DNA of 64,000 nucleotides from positions 186,001 to 250,000 of the forward strand of contig CAWESK010000017.1 in assembly GCA_963811685.1 (NCBI GenBank), in the 5' to 3' direction. This DNA comes from CAIWHR01 sp963811685 (lineage in GTDB: Bacteria; Pseudomonadota; Gammaproteobacteria; Burkholderiales; Casimicrobiaceae). A program made the translations under genes and the position numbers. This document shows, piece after piece, positions 18,581 to 27,403 of this stretch. The notes under the pieces were generated by a model, which saw only the letters and a program-made list of their open reading frames with translations, was not told the origin of the DNA and ran no database searches. Each line of letters begins with the position of its first letter. Positions within the stretch are counted from its first letter, which is position 1.

Positions 18581-18592
18581 GGCGGGCACACC

Positions 18593-19288
18593 ATGGCCGG
18601 CAGCGCACTCGGCATCCTGGGCGGAACATTCGACCCGATCCACAATGGCCATCTCGAGCTCGCGCGCGAGCTCGTGGCGGCGCTGCCGCTTTCTGCGGTG
18701 CGACTCGTCCCTGCGGGCGATCCGCCGCACCGGCCGGCGCCGGTCGCATCGGCTGCCGATCGCCTCGCGATGGCGAAGCTCGCCATTGCAGGGCATGCGG
18801 GGCTCGAGGTCGACGACCGCGAGATCGTGCGCGCCGGACCCAGCTATACGGTTCTCACGCTCGAAGAGCTGCGCGCCGAAGCGCCGATGCGCCCGCTCGC
18901 GCTGATCGTCGGCACCGATGCGTTCCTCGGATTACCCGCCTGGCATCGGTGGCGCGAACTGTTCGAGCTCGCGCACGTCATCGTCGTCGCCCGCCCGGGG
19001 ACGGCGCTCGATCTCACTCGCGCGCCGTCGCTGCTTCCGGATTGGGAGCGCCGCCGGACCGACGATGTCGGGGCGCTGGCCGCATCCGCTGCCGGCGCCA
19101 TCGTCGTCCAGCCGGTGACGCCGCACGACATTTCCGCGACGTCGATCCGCAGCGCGCTCGCCCGGGGGGGCGCCGGCATCGACTCCGTGCGCCGTTTGCT
19201 TCCGCCTGCCGTTTTGGCCTATATTGAGCGCAACCAACTCTATCGATTGCCCCCGTGCCCAGCAGAAAGATCTCCAGGATCGCCGTAA
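18593..19288 (+). CDS. nadD: Nicotinate-mononucleotide adenylyltransferase
   Basis: Adenylates nicotinate mononucleotide in NAD biosynthesis. It has the nucleotidyltransferase signature GILGGTFDPIHNGHLELAREL with the HxGH motif, VRLVPAGDPPHRP, and the C-terminal ISATSIRSALARG (the ISSTxIR motif). It is 231 residues long, slightly longer than usual because its 3' end overlaps rsfS by 34 bases. The order nadD-rsfS-rlmH-maf-rng is a conserved housekeeping cluster in betaproteobacteria. Confidence 0.95.
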   Translation: MAGSALGILGGTFDPIHNGHLELARELVAALPLSAVRLVPAGDPPHRPAPVASAADRLAMAKLAIAGHAGLEVDDREIVRAGPSYTVLTLEELRAEAPMRPLALIVGTDAFLGLPAWHRWRELFELAHVIVVARPGTALDLTRAPSLLPDWERRRTDDVGALAASAAGAIVVQPVTPHDISATSIRSALARGGAGIDSVRRLLPPAVLAYIERNQLYRLPPCPAERSPGSP

Positions 19289-19623
19289 CCGCCCTCGAAG
19301 ACATCAAGGCCCGCGACATTACCGTCTTCGATGTCCGCAAGCTCACCACCCTGTATGACACCCTCGTCATCGCCACCGCCGAATCGAACCGGCAGGTGAA
19401 GGCGCTGGCGCACCACGTCCGCGACAAGCTGAAAGAGGCCGGCGCGACGATACTGGGCGTCGAAGGCGAAGAGACAGGCGAATGGGTGCTGGTCGATGCC
19501 GGCGAGATCATCGTGCACATCATGCAGCCCGCGGTGCGCGCGCACTACAACCTCGAAGAGCTCTGGTCGACGGGGAAGCCTTCGCGCGCGCGGGCGAAAG
19601 CGTCGGACCGCGCCGCGGCCTAG
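19255..19623 (+). CDS. rsfS: Ribosomal silencing factor RsfS
   Basis: Binds ribosomal protein uL14 and blocks subunit joining in starvation. The 122-residue protein carries the family core ALEDIKARDITVFDVRKLT, DTLVIATAESNRQVKALAHHV, GEETGEWVLVDAGEIIVHIM and HYNLEELW. The start is probably GTG at 19255 (an upstream TTG at 19246 is also in frame), inside the end of nadD. The basic Ala/Arg tail is typical. Confidence 0.94.
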   Translation: MPSRKISRIAVTALEDIKARDITVFDVRKLTTLYDTLVIATAESNRQVKALAHHVRDKLKEAGATILGVEGEETGEWVLVDAGEIIVHIMQPAVRAHYNLEELWSTGKPSRARAKASDRAAA

Positions 19624-19662
19624 CGGCCCGACTTTCATTCCTCGCCGCGGTGCGATCCGTCG

Positions 19663-20130
19663 ATGAAACTGCGCGTCGTCGCGCTGGGTCACCGGATGCC
19701 GGCCTGGGTCAGCGCCGGCTGGAACGAGTATGCGCGCCGGTTACCGCGCGAATTCGCGCTCGAGCTCGTGGCGCTCAAGCCTGAGTCGCGCGACGGCAGC
19801 AAGCCGATCGCCGCGCTGCTCGCCGCCGAGGCCGGACGCATCGTCGCGGCGTGCAAGGATGCGCTCGTCGTGGCGCTCGACGAGCGCGGGCGCGGATGGT
19901 CCACGCGCGAGTTCGCCGACCGGCTCGCGCGCTGGCGCGACGACGCGCGCGACGTCGCCTTCGTGATCGGCAGCGCCGATGGCCTCGCCGATTCAATCAA
20001 GCGCGATGCCGCGGCGGTCGTCGCCGTCTCGGCGCTCACGCTGCCGCACGGCCTCGTCCGCGTGCTGCTCGCCGAGCAGCTCTATCGGGCGACCAGCCTC
20101 ATCGCCGGCCACCCGTATCATCGGGACTAG
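19663..20130 (+). CDS. rlmH: 23S rRNA (pseudouridine1915-N3)-methyltransferase RlmH
   Basis: SPOUT-class methyltransferase for pseudouridine 1915 in helix 69 of 23S rRNA. It is 155 residues, the usual length. Motifs: MKLRVVALGHRMPAWV, LVVALDERGRGWSTREFA, VAFVIGSADGLAD (SAM-binding knot), and LTLPHGLVRVLLAEQLYRAT with terminal GHPYHRD. It sits 39 bases after rsfS, as in most betaproteobacteria. Confidence 0.96.
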   Translation: MKLRVVALGHRMPAWVSAGWNEYARRLPREFALELVALKPESRDGSKPIAALLAAEAGRIVAACKDALVVALDERGRGWSTREFADRLARWRDDARDVAFVIGSADGLADSIKRDAAAVVAVSALTLPHGLVRVLLAEQLYRATSLIAGHPYHRD

Positions 20131-20141
20131 GTGATTCGATC

Positions 20142-20756
20142 GTGCCCTTCCCTGATCTCTATCTCGCCTCCCGCAGCCCGCGCCGGCAGGAATTGCTGCG
20201 CCAGCTCGGCGTCACCTTCGAGCTCCTGCGACTGCGCGAAGCCTCGGGTCGCCAGCGCGATGTCATCGAAATCGCGCACGACGGCGAGCCGGCGCTTCAC
20301 TACGTCGAGCGCATCGCCCGCACGAAAGCCGCCGTCGGCGCGCAGCACATGCTTCGTCGCGGCCTGCCGCCACGGCCGGTGCTGGGCGCGGACACGGAAG
20401 TCGTGCTCGATGGCACCATCTTCGGCAAGCCGCGCGACGGCGCCGACGCGGCACGAATGCTGGCGCAGCTTTCCGGGCGCACGCACCACGTGATGACCGC
20501 GGTCGCAGTGAGCGCCGGCGAGGAAGTCGTCGCCGAGATCGCCACGTCCGCGGTCAGCTTTCGCGCGCTCGCGCGCGACGAGATCGCGCGCTACGTCGCG
20601 ACCGGCGAATCGGTCGACAAGGCCGGTGCGTATGCGATCCAGGGCCGCGCTGCCGCGTTCGTGATGCGGCTCGAAGGAAGCTACACGGGCGTGATGGGAC
20701 TGCCGCTCTACGAGACGGCGAGCCTTCTCGCGCGGATCGGGGTCCACGTGCTATAA
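20142..20756 (+). CDS. maf: Maf-type nucleoside triphosphate pyrophosphatase
   Basis: Hydrolyses non-canonical or modified NTPs (dTTP/UTP-type Maf). The 204-residue frame starts at GTG 20142 with PFPDLYLASRSPRRQELL (the Maf S-R-SPRR signature). It continues with ARTKA, the catalytic ADTEVVLDG, GKPRDGADAARML, and the C-terminal YAIQGRAAAFV and GSYTGVMGLPLYET. GTG at 20131 is in another frame and was discarded. It follows rlmH by 11 bases. Confidence 0.93.
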   Translation: MPFPDLYLASRSPRRQELLRQLGVTFELLRLREASGRQRDVIEIAHDGEPALHYVERIARTKAAVGAQHMLRRGLPPRPVLGADTEVVLDGTIFGKPRDGADAARMLAQLSGRTHHVMTAVAVSAGEEVVAEIATSAVSFRALARDEIARYVATGESVDKAGAYAIQGRAAAFVMRLEGSYTGVMGLPLYETASLLARIGVHVL

Positions 20757-20808
20757 GTGCGGCAACCCCCGCCGCTGGCCGCGGCCGAATCGCCAACCTT
20801 GCCGAACG

Positions 20809-22272
20809 ATGAGCCATGAAATCCTCATCAACGTAACGCCCCAGGAAACCCGCGTCGCGATGCTGGAGCAAGGCGTCGTGCAGGAGCTGCACATCGAGCG
20901 CGCCAGCGCGCGCGGGCTGGTCGGCAACATCTGCCTCGGGCGCGTGGCGCGCGTGCTTCCCGGCATGCAGAGCGCGTTCGTCGAGATCGGTCTCGAGCGC
21001 GCCGCGTTTCTCCACATCGCCGACATCTGGGAACACCGCCAGAATGGCCACGGCGGCGCCGATTCGCGGCCGATCGAGAAGATCCTGCACGAGGGCCAGC
21101 CGCTGCTCGTCCAGGTGATCAAGGATCCGATCGGCACGAAGGGCGCGCGCCTGTCCACCCAGGTGAGCCTCGCGGGCCGGCTGCTCGTCTACCTGCCGCA
21201 GGACTCCCACATCGGCATTTCGCAGCGGATCGAGGACGAAGCCGAGCGCGAGAACCTGCGCGAAAAGCTGCAGTTGCTGCTGCCCGAAGGCATGACCGGC
21301 GGCTTCATCATCCGCACGATGGCCGAGACCGCCACCGAGCGGGAGATGAAGAACGACATCGACTACCTGACGAAGCTCTGGCACGACCTCAACGAAAGCG
21401 CACTCGAAAAGCCTGCGCCGACGCTTCTCTACCAGGACCTTTCGCTGGCGCAGCGCGTGCTGCGCGACATGGCGACCGAAGAAACCGACAAGATCGTCGT
21501 CGACTCGCGGGAGACCTTCGTCAAGATGCAGGAGTTCGCGCGCGAGTACACGCCGGCGCTCGTCGATCGCATCCACCATCACGCCGGCGAGCGGCCGTTG
21601 TTCGACCTCAACAGCGTGGAGGACGAGATCGAGCGCGCGCTCGGACGCCGCGTGGATCTCAAGTCCGGCGGCTACCTGATCGTCGACCAGACGGAGGCGA
21701 TGACGACGATCGACGTCAACACCGGCGGCTTCGTGGGCGGCCGCAGCTTCGACGACACGATCTTCAAGACCAACCTGGAAGCGGCCCAGGTGATCGCGCG
21801 CCAGCTGCGGCTGCGCAACCTCGGCGGCATCATCATCATCGACTTCATCGACATGGAGAATGCCGACCACCGCAACGCGGTGCTGGCGGAGTTGAATCGC
21901 GCGCTCGACCGTGATCGCACGCGGCTCACCGTCAACGGCTTCACGCAGCTCGGTCTCGTCGAAATGACGAGAAAGCGCACGCGCGAATCACTTGCGCATG
22001 TCCTCTGTGAGTCCTGCCCGACCTGCCACGGCCGCGGCGAATTGAAGACGGCGCAGACGATCTGCTACGAGATCCTGCGCGAAATCCTGCGTGAGACAAG
22101 ACAGTTCAACGCGCGCGAGTTCCGGATTCTCGCCGCGCAACCGGTGATCGACCTTTTTCTCGACGAGGAGTCGCAGTCGCTCGCGCAGCTCGGCGACTTC
22201 ATCGGCAAGCCGATCTCGCTGCAGGTCGAGTCGATCTACACGCAGGAGCAGTACGACATCGTCCTAATCTAG
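20809..22272 (+). CDS. rng: Ribonuclease G
   Basis: Endoribonuclease of the RNase E/G family that matures the 16S rRNA 5' end. It is 487 residues. It has an S1 domain (GLVGNICLGRVARVLPGMQSAFV), an RNase H-like region, a DNase I-like catalytic core with NTGGFVGGR and the metal-ligand region IIIIDFIDM, and the Zn-link CPTCHGRG. It is the last gene of the nadD-rng cluster. Its stop codon TAG (22270-22272) coincides with the left tip of an inserted repeat element, though the C-terminus (YDIVLI) looks close to natural. Confidence 0.96.
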   Translation: MSHEILINVTPQETRVAMLEQGVVQELHIERASARGLVGNICLGRVARVLPGMQSAFVEIGLERAAFLHIADIWEHRQNGHGGADSRPIEKILHEGQPLLVQVIKDPIGTKGARLSTQVSLAGRLLVYLPQDSHIGISQRIEDEAERENLREKLQLLLPEGMTGGFIIRTMAETATEREMKNDIDYLTKLWHDLNESALEKPAPTLLYQDLSLAQRVLRDMATEETDKIVVDSRETFVKMQEFAREYTPALVDRIHHHAGERPLFDLNSVEDEIERALGRRVDLKSGGYLIVDQTEAMTTIDVNTGGFVGGRSFDDTIFKTNLEAAQVIARQLRLRNLGGIIIIDFIDMENADHRNAVLAELNRALDRDRTRLTVNGFTQLGLVEMTRKRTRESLAHVLCESCPTCHGRGELKTAQTICYEILREILRETRQFNAREFRILAAQPVIDLFLDEESQSLAQLGDFIGKPISLQVESIYTQEQYDIVLI

Positions 22273-22537
22273 GGCCTGTTCACACTATGGACGCAAACGC
22301 GAACGGGCGGCATGGGCGCCAATCAAGGCGCACGACGAAGCGAAGACTGGGCGTCTTCGCGAGGAGGGCAACGCGAGTGGCGTCCCATGATGCCCGTTCC
22401 CTTCGGGTGGCTGCCGAAAACGCCCATCACTGCGTTGCGAAGTCTTGCCGGGTGCTCGACCCGCCTTCGCCTCCGCGCCTTGCGCTGGGCGTTTTCGGCC
22501 GTGCACGCGTATGTGCCCATAGTGTGAACAGGCCCTA
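22270..22537. mobile_element. MITE-like element with 21-base perfect inverted ends
   Basis: A 268-base segment bounded by a perfect 21-base inverted repeat (22270-22290 and 22517-22537), beginning TAGGGCCTGTTCACAC. The outermost TA on each side could be a duplicated TA target, as in IS630/mariner-type elements. Inside are further inverted pairs, notably GCCGAAAACGCCCA (about 22413) against TGGGCGTTTTCGGC (about 22487), so the transcript would fold strongly. It has no credible transposase: the short internal frames (71-94 residues) look non-coding. No second copy was seen in the window. It separates rng from the esterase gene. Confidence 0.7.
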
Positions 22538-22571
22538 AAGCGCGGGCGCGGCACCGCCAGAGCCTTCACTC

Positions 22572-23561
22572 GTGAGCTTCAGGTCGCAGGTCGCATCTGT
22601 TTTCCGGCGGCTGTTCCGGCGCGCGCCATCGGCCGGCCACTGGACGAAAGGGTCGCGTTTCGCGTTGCGCGGCTGGCTTTCGACGCTCCCGTGGCTCCTG
22701 CCGCGGCGCGAGTACCTCCTCTACGTTCCCGCGGGCTGGTCGTGGTGGAAGCGCGCGCCGCTCGTCGTGTTCTGCCACGGCTGCAAGCAGAGCCCGGAGG
22801 AATTCGCCGAGGGCACGCGCGTCGCCGCCATTGCCGATGCGCACGGCTGGCTCGTGCTGCTGCCGCGGCAGAGCGAGTCGGCGAACGCATGGCGGTGCTG
22901 GAACTGGTTCGATGGCGCCACCGTCGCCGGGCGCGGCGAGACGGCCATCGTCGCCGCGATGATCCGATCGGTTCGCCGCTGGCGCCACGCCGATCCCGCA
23001 CGGGTCGTTGTCGTCGGCATGTCGGCAGGAGGTGCCCTCGCCGCGGCGCTCGGCCTGCGCGATGCCGGTCTCGTGCGCGCCGTTGTCGTCCATTCGGGAC
23101 TCGCCTGCGGCGCCGCACTGTCGGCATTCACCGCGATCGGCGTCATGCAGCGCGGTCCGGAAACCGACGTCGAGGCGATCGCGGCGGCCGCGCGCGGCTC
23201 GCGCGGTCAACGGATGCCGCTCCTTGCGATTCACGGCGAAGCCGACCCTGTCGTCGCGCTGGCCAACGCGACGGCACTGGTTCGGCAATATCTCCGGTTC
23301 AACGACCACCCGGCGCTCGCGGCGACGCTATCGGCGTCGCGGCTTCCTGCCGCCGACGTCGAGCATCATGGACTCGATCACGACCGGATGACGACGACGC
23401 GCGAGTGGCGGGTGAACGCGCGGCCCGTCGTCCGCTACGTCGCCATCGCCGGGCTCGGCCACGCCTGGAGCGGCGGCGACGATGCGCTGGCGTTCAACGA
23501 CGCTAAAGGACCGCCGGCGACGGCGCTGGTCGCCGCTTTTATCCGCGACGCGCTGGCGTAA
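22572..23561 (+). CDS. PHB depolymerase-type esterase (alpha/beta hydrolase)
   Basis: A 329-residue protein starting at GTG 22572 (MSFRSQVASVF). It has an alpha/beta-hydrolase core: oxyanion region VVFCHGCKQSPEEFAEGT, nucleophile elbow GMSAGGALAAALG (Ser), LLAIHGEADPVV (Asp) and AGLGHAWSGGDD (His). This matches the LpqC/esterase PHB family, which acts on short-chain polyhydroxyalkanoates or acetylxylan-like esters. No clear signal peptide is visible; the first 20 residues are basic. It begins 34 bases after the inserted element. Confidence 0.83.
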   Translation: MSFRSQVASVFRRLFRRAPSAGHWTKGSRFALRGWLSTLPWLLPRREYLLYVPAGWSWWKRAPLVVFCHGCKQSPEEFAEGTRVAAIADAHGWLVLLPRQSESANAWRCWNWFDGATVAGRGETAIVAAMIRSVRRWRHADPARVVVVGMSAGGALAAALGLRDAGLVRAVVVHSGLACGAALSAFTAIGVMQRGPETDVEAIAAAARGSRGQRMPLLAIHGEADPVVALANATALVRQYLRFNDHPALAATLSASRLPAADVEHHGLDHDRMTTTREWRVNARPVVRYVAIAGLGHAWSGGDDALAFNDAKGPPATALVAAFIRDALA

Positions 23562-23600
23562 ACTGCTGCTCCTTGCCGCCCCGTATTCCGGAGACGTTTC

Positions 23601-23978
23601 ATGCCCGCGACCGCAATGAATCACTTTACGATCCTGACCGACGACGTCGATGCGACCACCGCGTTCTACGGTGAGCTACTCGGACTCACTCCCGGCGCGC
23701 GGCCGACGCTCAATTTTCCCGGCGCGTGGCTCTACGCGGGCGGGCAGGCGATCCTGCATGTCATCGGCGGCCGGTCGCGCGCCGAGCTCAAGTCCGGCGT
23801 CATCGACCACATGGCGTTCACCGCAAGCGGTCTTGCGGCGACGATCGCGAAGCTCGAGGCGCGCGGCTTGCATTTTGACTGCCGCCGACTGCCGGACCGC
23901 GGCACGTGGCAGCTCTTCTTCCACGATCCGAACGGCGCCCGGGTGGAGATGGACTTCGCTGCCGACGAAGCGCGATGA
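23601..23978 (+). CDS. VOC (glyoxalase-like) family protein
   Basis: A 125-residue single-module VOC protein: MNHFTILTDDVDATTAFYGELLGL at the N-terminus, GVIDHMAFTASGLAATIAKL in the second half, and WQLFFHDPNGARVEMDF at the end. Possible metal ligands (His in MNHFT, His in IDHMAF, Glu in RVEMDF) are present, so it may be an active metalloenzyme. The substrate is unknown. Its stop overlaps the start of the next VOC-type gene (ATGA), implying an operon. Confidence 0.82.
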   Translation: MPATAMNHFTILTDDVDATTAFYGELLGLTPGARPTLNFPGAWLYAGGQAILHVIGGRSRAELKSGVIDHMAFTASGLAATIAKLEARGLHFDCRRLPDRGTWQLFFHDPNGARVEMDFAADEAR

Positions 23979-24637
23979 CCGAAGTGCGCCGCGCGACGGC
24001 GCCGCCCGCCGAGCTCGACCATCTGGTGCTCGCCGCGACGACGCTCGCCGACGGCATCGAGTTCGTCGCCGAGGTGACCGGCGCGACACCCCACCCCGGC
24101 GGCAGGCACGTTGCCATGGGGACGCACAACGCGCTCTTGCGTCTCGGCGAGCGCGTGTATCTCGAGATCATCGCCATCGATCCGGATGGCACCAAACCGC
24201 CGCGGCCGCGCTGGTTCGATCTCGACGACATTGCGCTGCAATCGGAGCTGACCGAGCGGCCTCAGCTCGTGCACTGGGTCGCGCGCACGCCCGACATCGA
24301 GCGCTCGGCGGCGGCGTCCCCGATTCCGTTGGGCGCGATCACGCCTATGGAGCGGGGCGACTACCGCTGGCGGATCACGATCCCCGATGACGGCAAGCGG
24401 CCGGGCAAGGGCATCGTCCCGACGCTGATCCAGTGGGATGTGCAGACGCATCCGGCCGACCGGCTGCCCGCGTCGAACGTCGCGATCGCGCAGCTCGCGG
24501 CCGCGCATTCGGATCCGGCGCCGGCGCGAGCGGCACTCGCGGCGCTCGGCTTGGCCGCTGTCGTGCAGGTCACTTACGACCGCAACACGCGGCTCGCCGC
24601 GATGCTGCGCACGCCGCGCGGCCTGGTAATCCTATGA
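23975..24637 (+). CDS. Glyoxalase-like domain protein (PF13468 type)
   Basis: A 220-residue protein with the two-part layout of glyoxalase-like domain proteins: ELDHLVLAATTLADGIEFVAEVTGATPHPGGRHVAMGTHNALLRLG at residues 14-60, EIIAIDPD, a proline-rich middle, and VPTLIQWDVQTHPADRLP before a final strand pair. Function is unknown. ATG at 23975 overlaps the preceding stop. The gene ends exactly where the convergent PLP enzyme gene ends, with no spacer. Confidence 0.8.
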   Translation: MTEVRRATAPPAELDHLVLAATTLADGIEFVAEVTGATPHPGGRHVAMGTHNALLRLGERVYLEIIAIDPDGTKPPRPRWFDLDDIALQSELTERPQLVHWVARTPDIERSAAASPIPLGAITPMERGDYRWRITIPDDGKRPGKGIVPTLIQWDVQTHPADRLPASNVAIAQLAAAHSDPAPARAALAALGLAAVVQVTYDRNTRLAAMLRTPRGLVIL

Positions 24638-25753
24638 TCAACCAAGCGCCCCGCGCGCCGCGACCGGCCACAGGCACTCCACGCGCGTGCCGCGCACGCC
24701 GACGATCCAGTCGTAGAGGTTGACCGTCGGGTCGCAGTGTCCCGGAATCAGCCAGACGCGATCGCCGGGCTGCAGTGGGTCGCGGTCGGCGGCGACCGTG
24801 AGCACACCGTGCTCGTCGGACGCCTTCACGTAGTCGAGCCCGCTCGCACCCCATACCTGCGGCAGGCCCGAGTCGAAGGCGAACGCCTTCAGACCCGCGT
24901 CGACGACCGCGCGCTCGCGGACCGGAGCGCTCATCACGGTGGCGACGACATAGAGACTTTGCTCGAAATGATGCTCATCGGACGCGAGCGCGTTGCGATG
25001 ATAGTCGGCATCCATGAACACGTACGAGCCGGGCTGCAGTTCCGTGTAGACGCCGCTGTCGCGCTCGAGCTGCCAGGTCCCGGTGCCCGCACCCGTGACG
25101 ACAGGGCATGCGACGCCGCCGGCCTCGATCGCCGCCTTGGTCTCGCGCGCGAGCCGCGCCGCTTCCCGGATGGCGGATTGCCGCTCGGCGGGCGCGCGCA
25201 GATGCTGCGCCCCACCGTGGTAGGCATGCACGCCGCGAAAGCGCAGTGCCGGCGTGCGCGCAACCAGCTGGGCGAGCGCGGCTGCGCTTGCTCCGGGCGC
25301 GACGCCGCAGCGATGCATGCCGACATCGATCTCGACCAGCACGTCGAGGGTCGCACCCGCTGCCCGCGACGCGGCGCCGAGATGGCGGACATTGGCCGCG
25401 TCGTCGACCAGCACGCCGATGGTCGCATCACGTGCGAGTGCCGCGAGTCGCTCGAGCTTCGGCGCCCCCACAATCTCGTTGGTCACGAGCACGTCGTGGA
25501 TGCCGGCGGCGACGAACGCCTCCGCCTCGTCGACTTTCTGGCAGCAGACGCCGACGGCTCCGCGCTCGATCTGCAGATGCGCGATGTCGGGACACTTGTG
25601 CGCCTTCGCGTGCGGGCGCAGCGCCATATCCGCGCCGCGCGCCGCGTTGGCCATCAGATCGAGGTTACGCTCGAACGCATCGAGGTCGACGATGAGCGCG
25701 GGCGTGTCGATGTCATCGACGGCGTCGCCGACGCGGGCGGGAATCCTTTGCAT
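24638..25753 (-). CDS. DSD1-family PLP enzyme (D-threonine aldolase / D-serine dehydratase-like)
   Basis: A 371-residue fold-III PLP enzyme. The N-terminal alanine-racemase-like barrel begins DIDTPALIVDLDAFERNL and has RPHAKAHKCPDIA with the PLP-binding Lys. VLVEIDVGMHRCGV and TGAGTGTW follow. The C-terminal domain has IPGHCDPTVNLYDW, whose His and Cys correspond to the Zn ligands of D-serine dehydratase-type enzymes. It could cleave D-threonine or other beta-hydroxy-D-amino acids, or dehydrate D-serine; sequence alone does not decide. The start is ATG at 25753. Confidence 0.85.
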   Translation of the reverse strand: MQRIPARVGDAVDDIDTPALIVDLDAFERNLDLMANAARGADMALRPHAKAHKCPDIAHLQIERGAVGVCCQKVDEAEAFVAAGIHDVLVTNEIVGAPKLERLAALARDATIGVLVDDAANVRHLGAASRAAGATLDVLVEIDVGMHRCGVAPGASAAALAQLVARTPALRFRGVHAYHGGAQHLRAPAERQSAIREAARLARETKAAIEAGGVACPVVTGAGTGTWQLERDSGVYTELQPGSYVFMDADYHRNALASDEHHFEQSLYVVATVMSAPVRERAVVDAGLKAFAFDSGLPQVWGASGLDYVKASDEHGVLTVAADRDPLQPGDRVWLIPGHCDPTVNLYDWIVGVRGTRVECLWPVAARGALG

Positions 25754-25795
25754 GAACCGAATCCTACCGCGCAATTGCGATGCGCGGCGTGACGG

Positions 25796-26626
25796 CTATT
25801 TCGCGTCGGAGGACTCGAGCGCAGCCAATTGCCCGTAAACGACCTGCGCGACCTTGAGAAGCTGGACGCGATCGAGCTTGCCGGAGATCGCGTACCCGCA
25901 GTCGTCGTCGATCCAGTAGAAGACGCCGACGCCATTCTCGACCGAATATCGGAATGCGGTGTCGCCGGCGGGTGCCGCGCGCGTCGGAACGTGTGCCGAT
26001 TGCTTGCGCACCTGCAGCGACAACCGTTCCTTGTCGGCATTCTCGTACATGAAGAGCGCCGTCGGAAATTCATTGCCGGCGACGAGACGCCCGCCGACGA
26101 GCGAGTAGCCGAGGCCGTTGAGGTCGGGTGCGTAGACCTTGAACCCGAGCCGTTTCGTGAGCCACGTGACGAGGCTCTTTTCCTCGGCCGCCCAGACTTC
26201 GACCGGACGCCTTGCATCGGCGGCGTAGAGCGCATGCGCGAATGCCGCCGAGCGCGCGAACGTCGTCGGCGTGCCGGCGCGCTCGATCAGCACGTCGCGG
26301 CCGTACCAGCCAACGCCGACGCCGAGCACGAGCATCGCCGCCGCCGCCAGCGCGGGTGCGCCCCAGCGGCGCAGGCGCGCGGACGTACCCGTCCTGCCGA
26401 TTGTCGCGGCGGCGAGCAGCCGGTCGGGAATCGTCTCGCCGAGCACGGGATCGAGCGCATCGCGCAGCGCCGCGCCCTGTGCGCGAAAGTCGGCCACGCG
26501 CGCGGCGAGCTCGGGATTGCGGGCGAGCGCCGCCTCCACGACCGCGACCTGCTCGGGCGCGAGCTGGCCATCCACGAACGCGTTGAGATCGTGGTCGGAG
26601 ACCGTGTTGGGAGGAGACGTGCTCAC
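25796..26626 (-). CDS. Anti-sigma factor, single-pass membrane
   Basis: A 276-residue protein. The N-terminal 60 residues (VSDHDLNAFVDGQLAPEQVA, then ALARNPELAARVADFRAQ) are the cytoplasmic sigma-binding helix bundle of the anti-sigma class lacking the HxxxCxxC zinc motif. A transmembrane helix (APALAAAAMLVLGVGVGWYG) lies at about residues 88-108. The periplasmic domain ends with the YSVENGVGVFYWIDDDCGYAISG region. It lies 16 bases downstream of the ECF sigma gene, the usual sigma/anti-sigma arrangement. Confidence 0.83.
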   Translation of the reverse strand: MSTSPPNTVSDHDLNAFVDGQLAPEQVAVVEAALARNPELAARVADFRAQGAALRDALDPVLGETIPDRLLAAATIGRTGTSARLRRWGAPALAAAAMLVLGVGVGWYGRDVLIERAGTPTTFARSAAFAHALYAADARRPVEVWAAEEKSLVTWLTKRLGFKVYAPDLNGLGYSLVGGRLVAGNEFPTALFMYENADKERLSLQVRKQSAHVPTRAAPAGDTAFRYSVENGVGVFYWIDDDCGYAISGKLDRVQLLKVAQVVYGQLAALESSDAK

Positions 26627-26642
26627 GACAGTAGGCTCATGC

Positions 26643-27179
26643 TCATTTGATGATCCGCAAGACCGATGCCGGCTCGGCGACCAGCCGCCGGAGCTTGTCC
26701 CGTGCGCGCGAGAGGCGCGACATCACCGTCCCGATCGGCACCGCCAGCACCGCGGCGATTTCCTCGTAGCGCATTTCCTCGACCGCCGCCAACAAGAGCA
26801 CCTCGCGCTGGTCCGCGGGAAGGCGCCCCATCTGCGCGACCACTTCGAGGAGCTCCACGCGATCGAGCTGGTTGCCGCGCACCGGCAGCTGCCAGGCCAT
26901 GCCGGTCGTATCGGCATCGAGCGAAACGTTCGCCGCATCGCGTCGCAACAGCGCCAGCTGATTCACGTGGACGTTGTGCATCACGGTAAACAGCCACGCG
27001 CGCAGATCCGTTCCCGCCTGCCACAGGCGCCGCTTCTCCCATGCGCGGGCCAGCGTGTCCTGCACGAGATCGTCGGCCCGCGTGGCATCGCCCGTCAGCA
27101 CGCGCGCATAGCGGCGGAGCCGCGGGATCGCGGCGACGAGCTCCGGGTGCGGCAGCGGGGCATCGGTAAACGGCGGCAT
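26643..27179 (-). CDS. ECF-family RNA polymerase sigma factor
   Basis: A 178-residue sigma-70 family protein. Region 2 shows YARVLTGDATRADDLVQDTLARAWEKR and WLFTVMHNVHVNQ. Region 4 shows LPADQREVLLLAAVEEMRYEEIAAVLAVPIGTVMSRLSRARDKL. It is probably released from the following anti-sigma factor by an envelope signal. ATG at 27179 (MPPFTDAPLP) is chosen over 27233. The target promoter was not identified. A 224-base gap to mgtE on the same strand shows nothing recognisable beyond a possible GC hairpin near 27340-27370. Confidence 0.9.
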   Translation of the reverse strand: MPPFTDAPLPHPELVAAIPRLRRYARVLTGDATRADDLVQDTLARAWEKRRLWQAGTDLRAWLFTVMHNVHVNQLALLRRDAANVSLDADTTGMAWQLPVRGNQLDRVELLEVVAQMGRLPADQREVLLLAAVEEMRYEEIAAVLAVPIGTVMSRLSRARDKLRRLVAEPASVLRIIK

Positions 27180-27403
27180 CGTGGGCGGCCTGGAAAGTGC
27201 GGCACGGCCCAGGGGAGACGGGCCGAGCCGCATGGCGCGATGGTACTCCGCGCGCGCCAGAAACGGCGGTCATGCCTAGCGAGGGCCGGATGTAGCTGTG
27301 GACAACAGAGTCTCCCTTATGGTTGGTGGATTCGCACCGGCCAACAGCCGGCTTGCCCGGACTATTCCGGCGCCGCGAGGGCGCAGCCGCGGGAGAGACG
27401 CTC

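Noticed and set aside
22287..22569. Short frames of 65-94 residues within the inverted-repeat element
   Set aside because: They arise from the symmetric GC-rich repeat on both strands, have no ribosome site and resemble no transposase or other protein.
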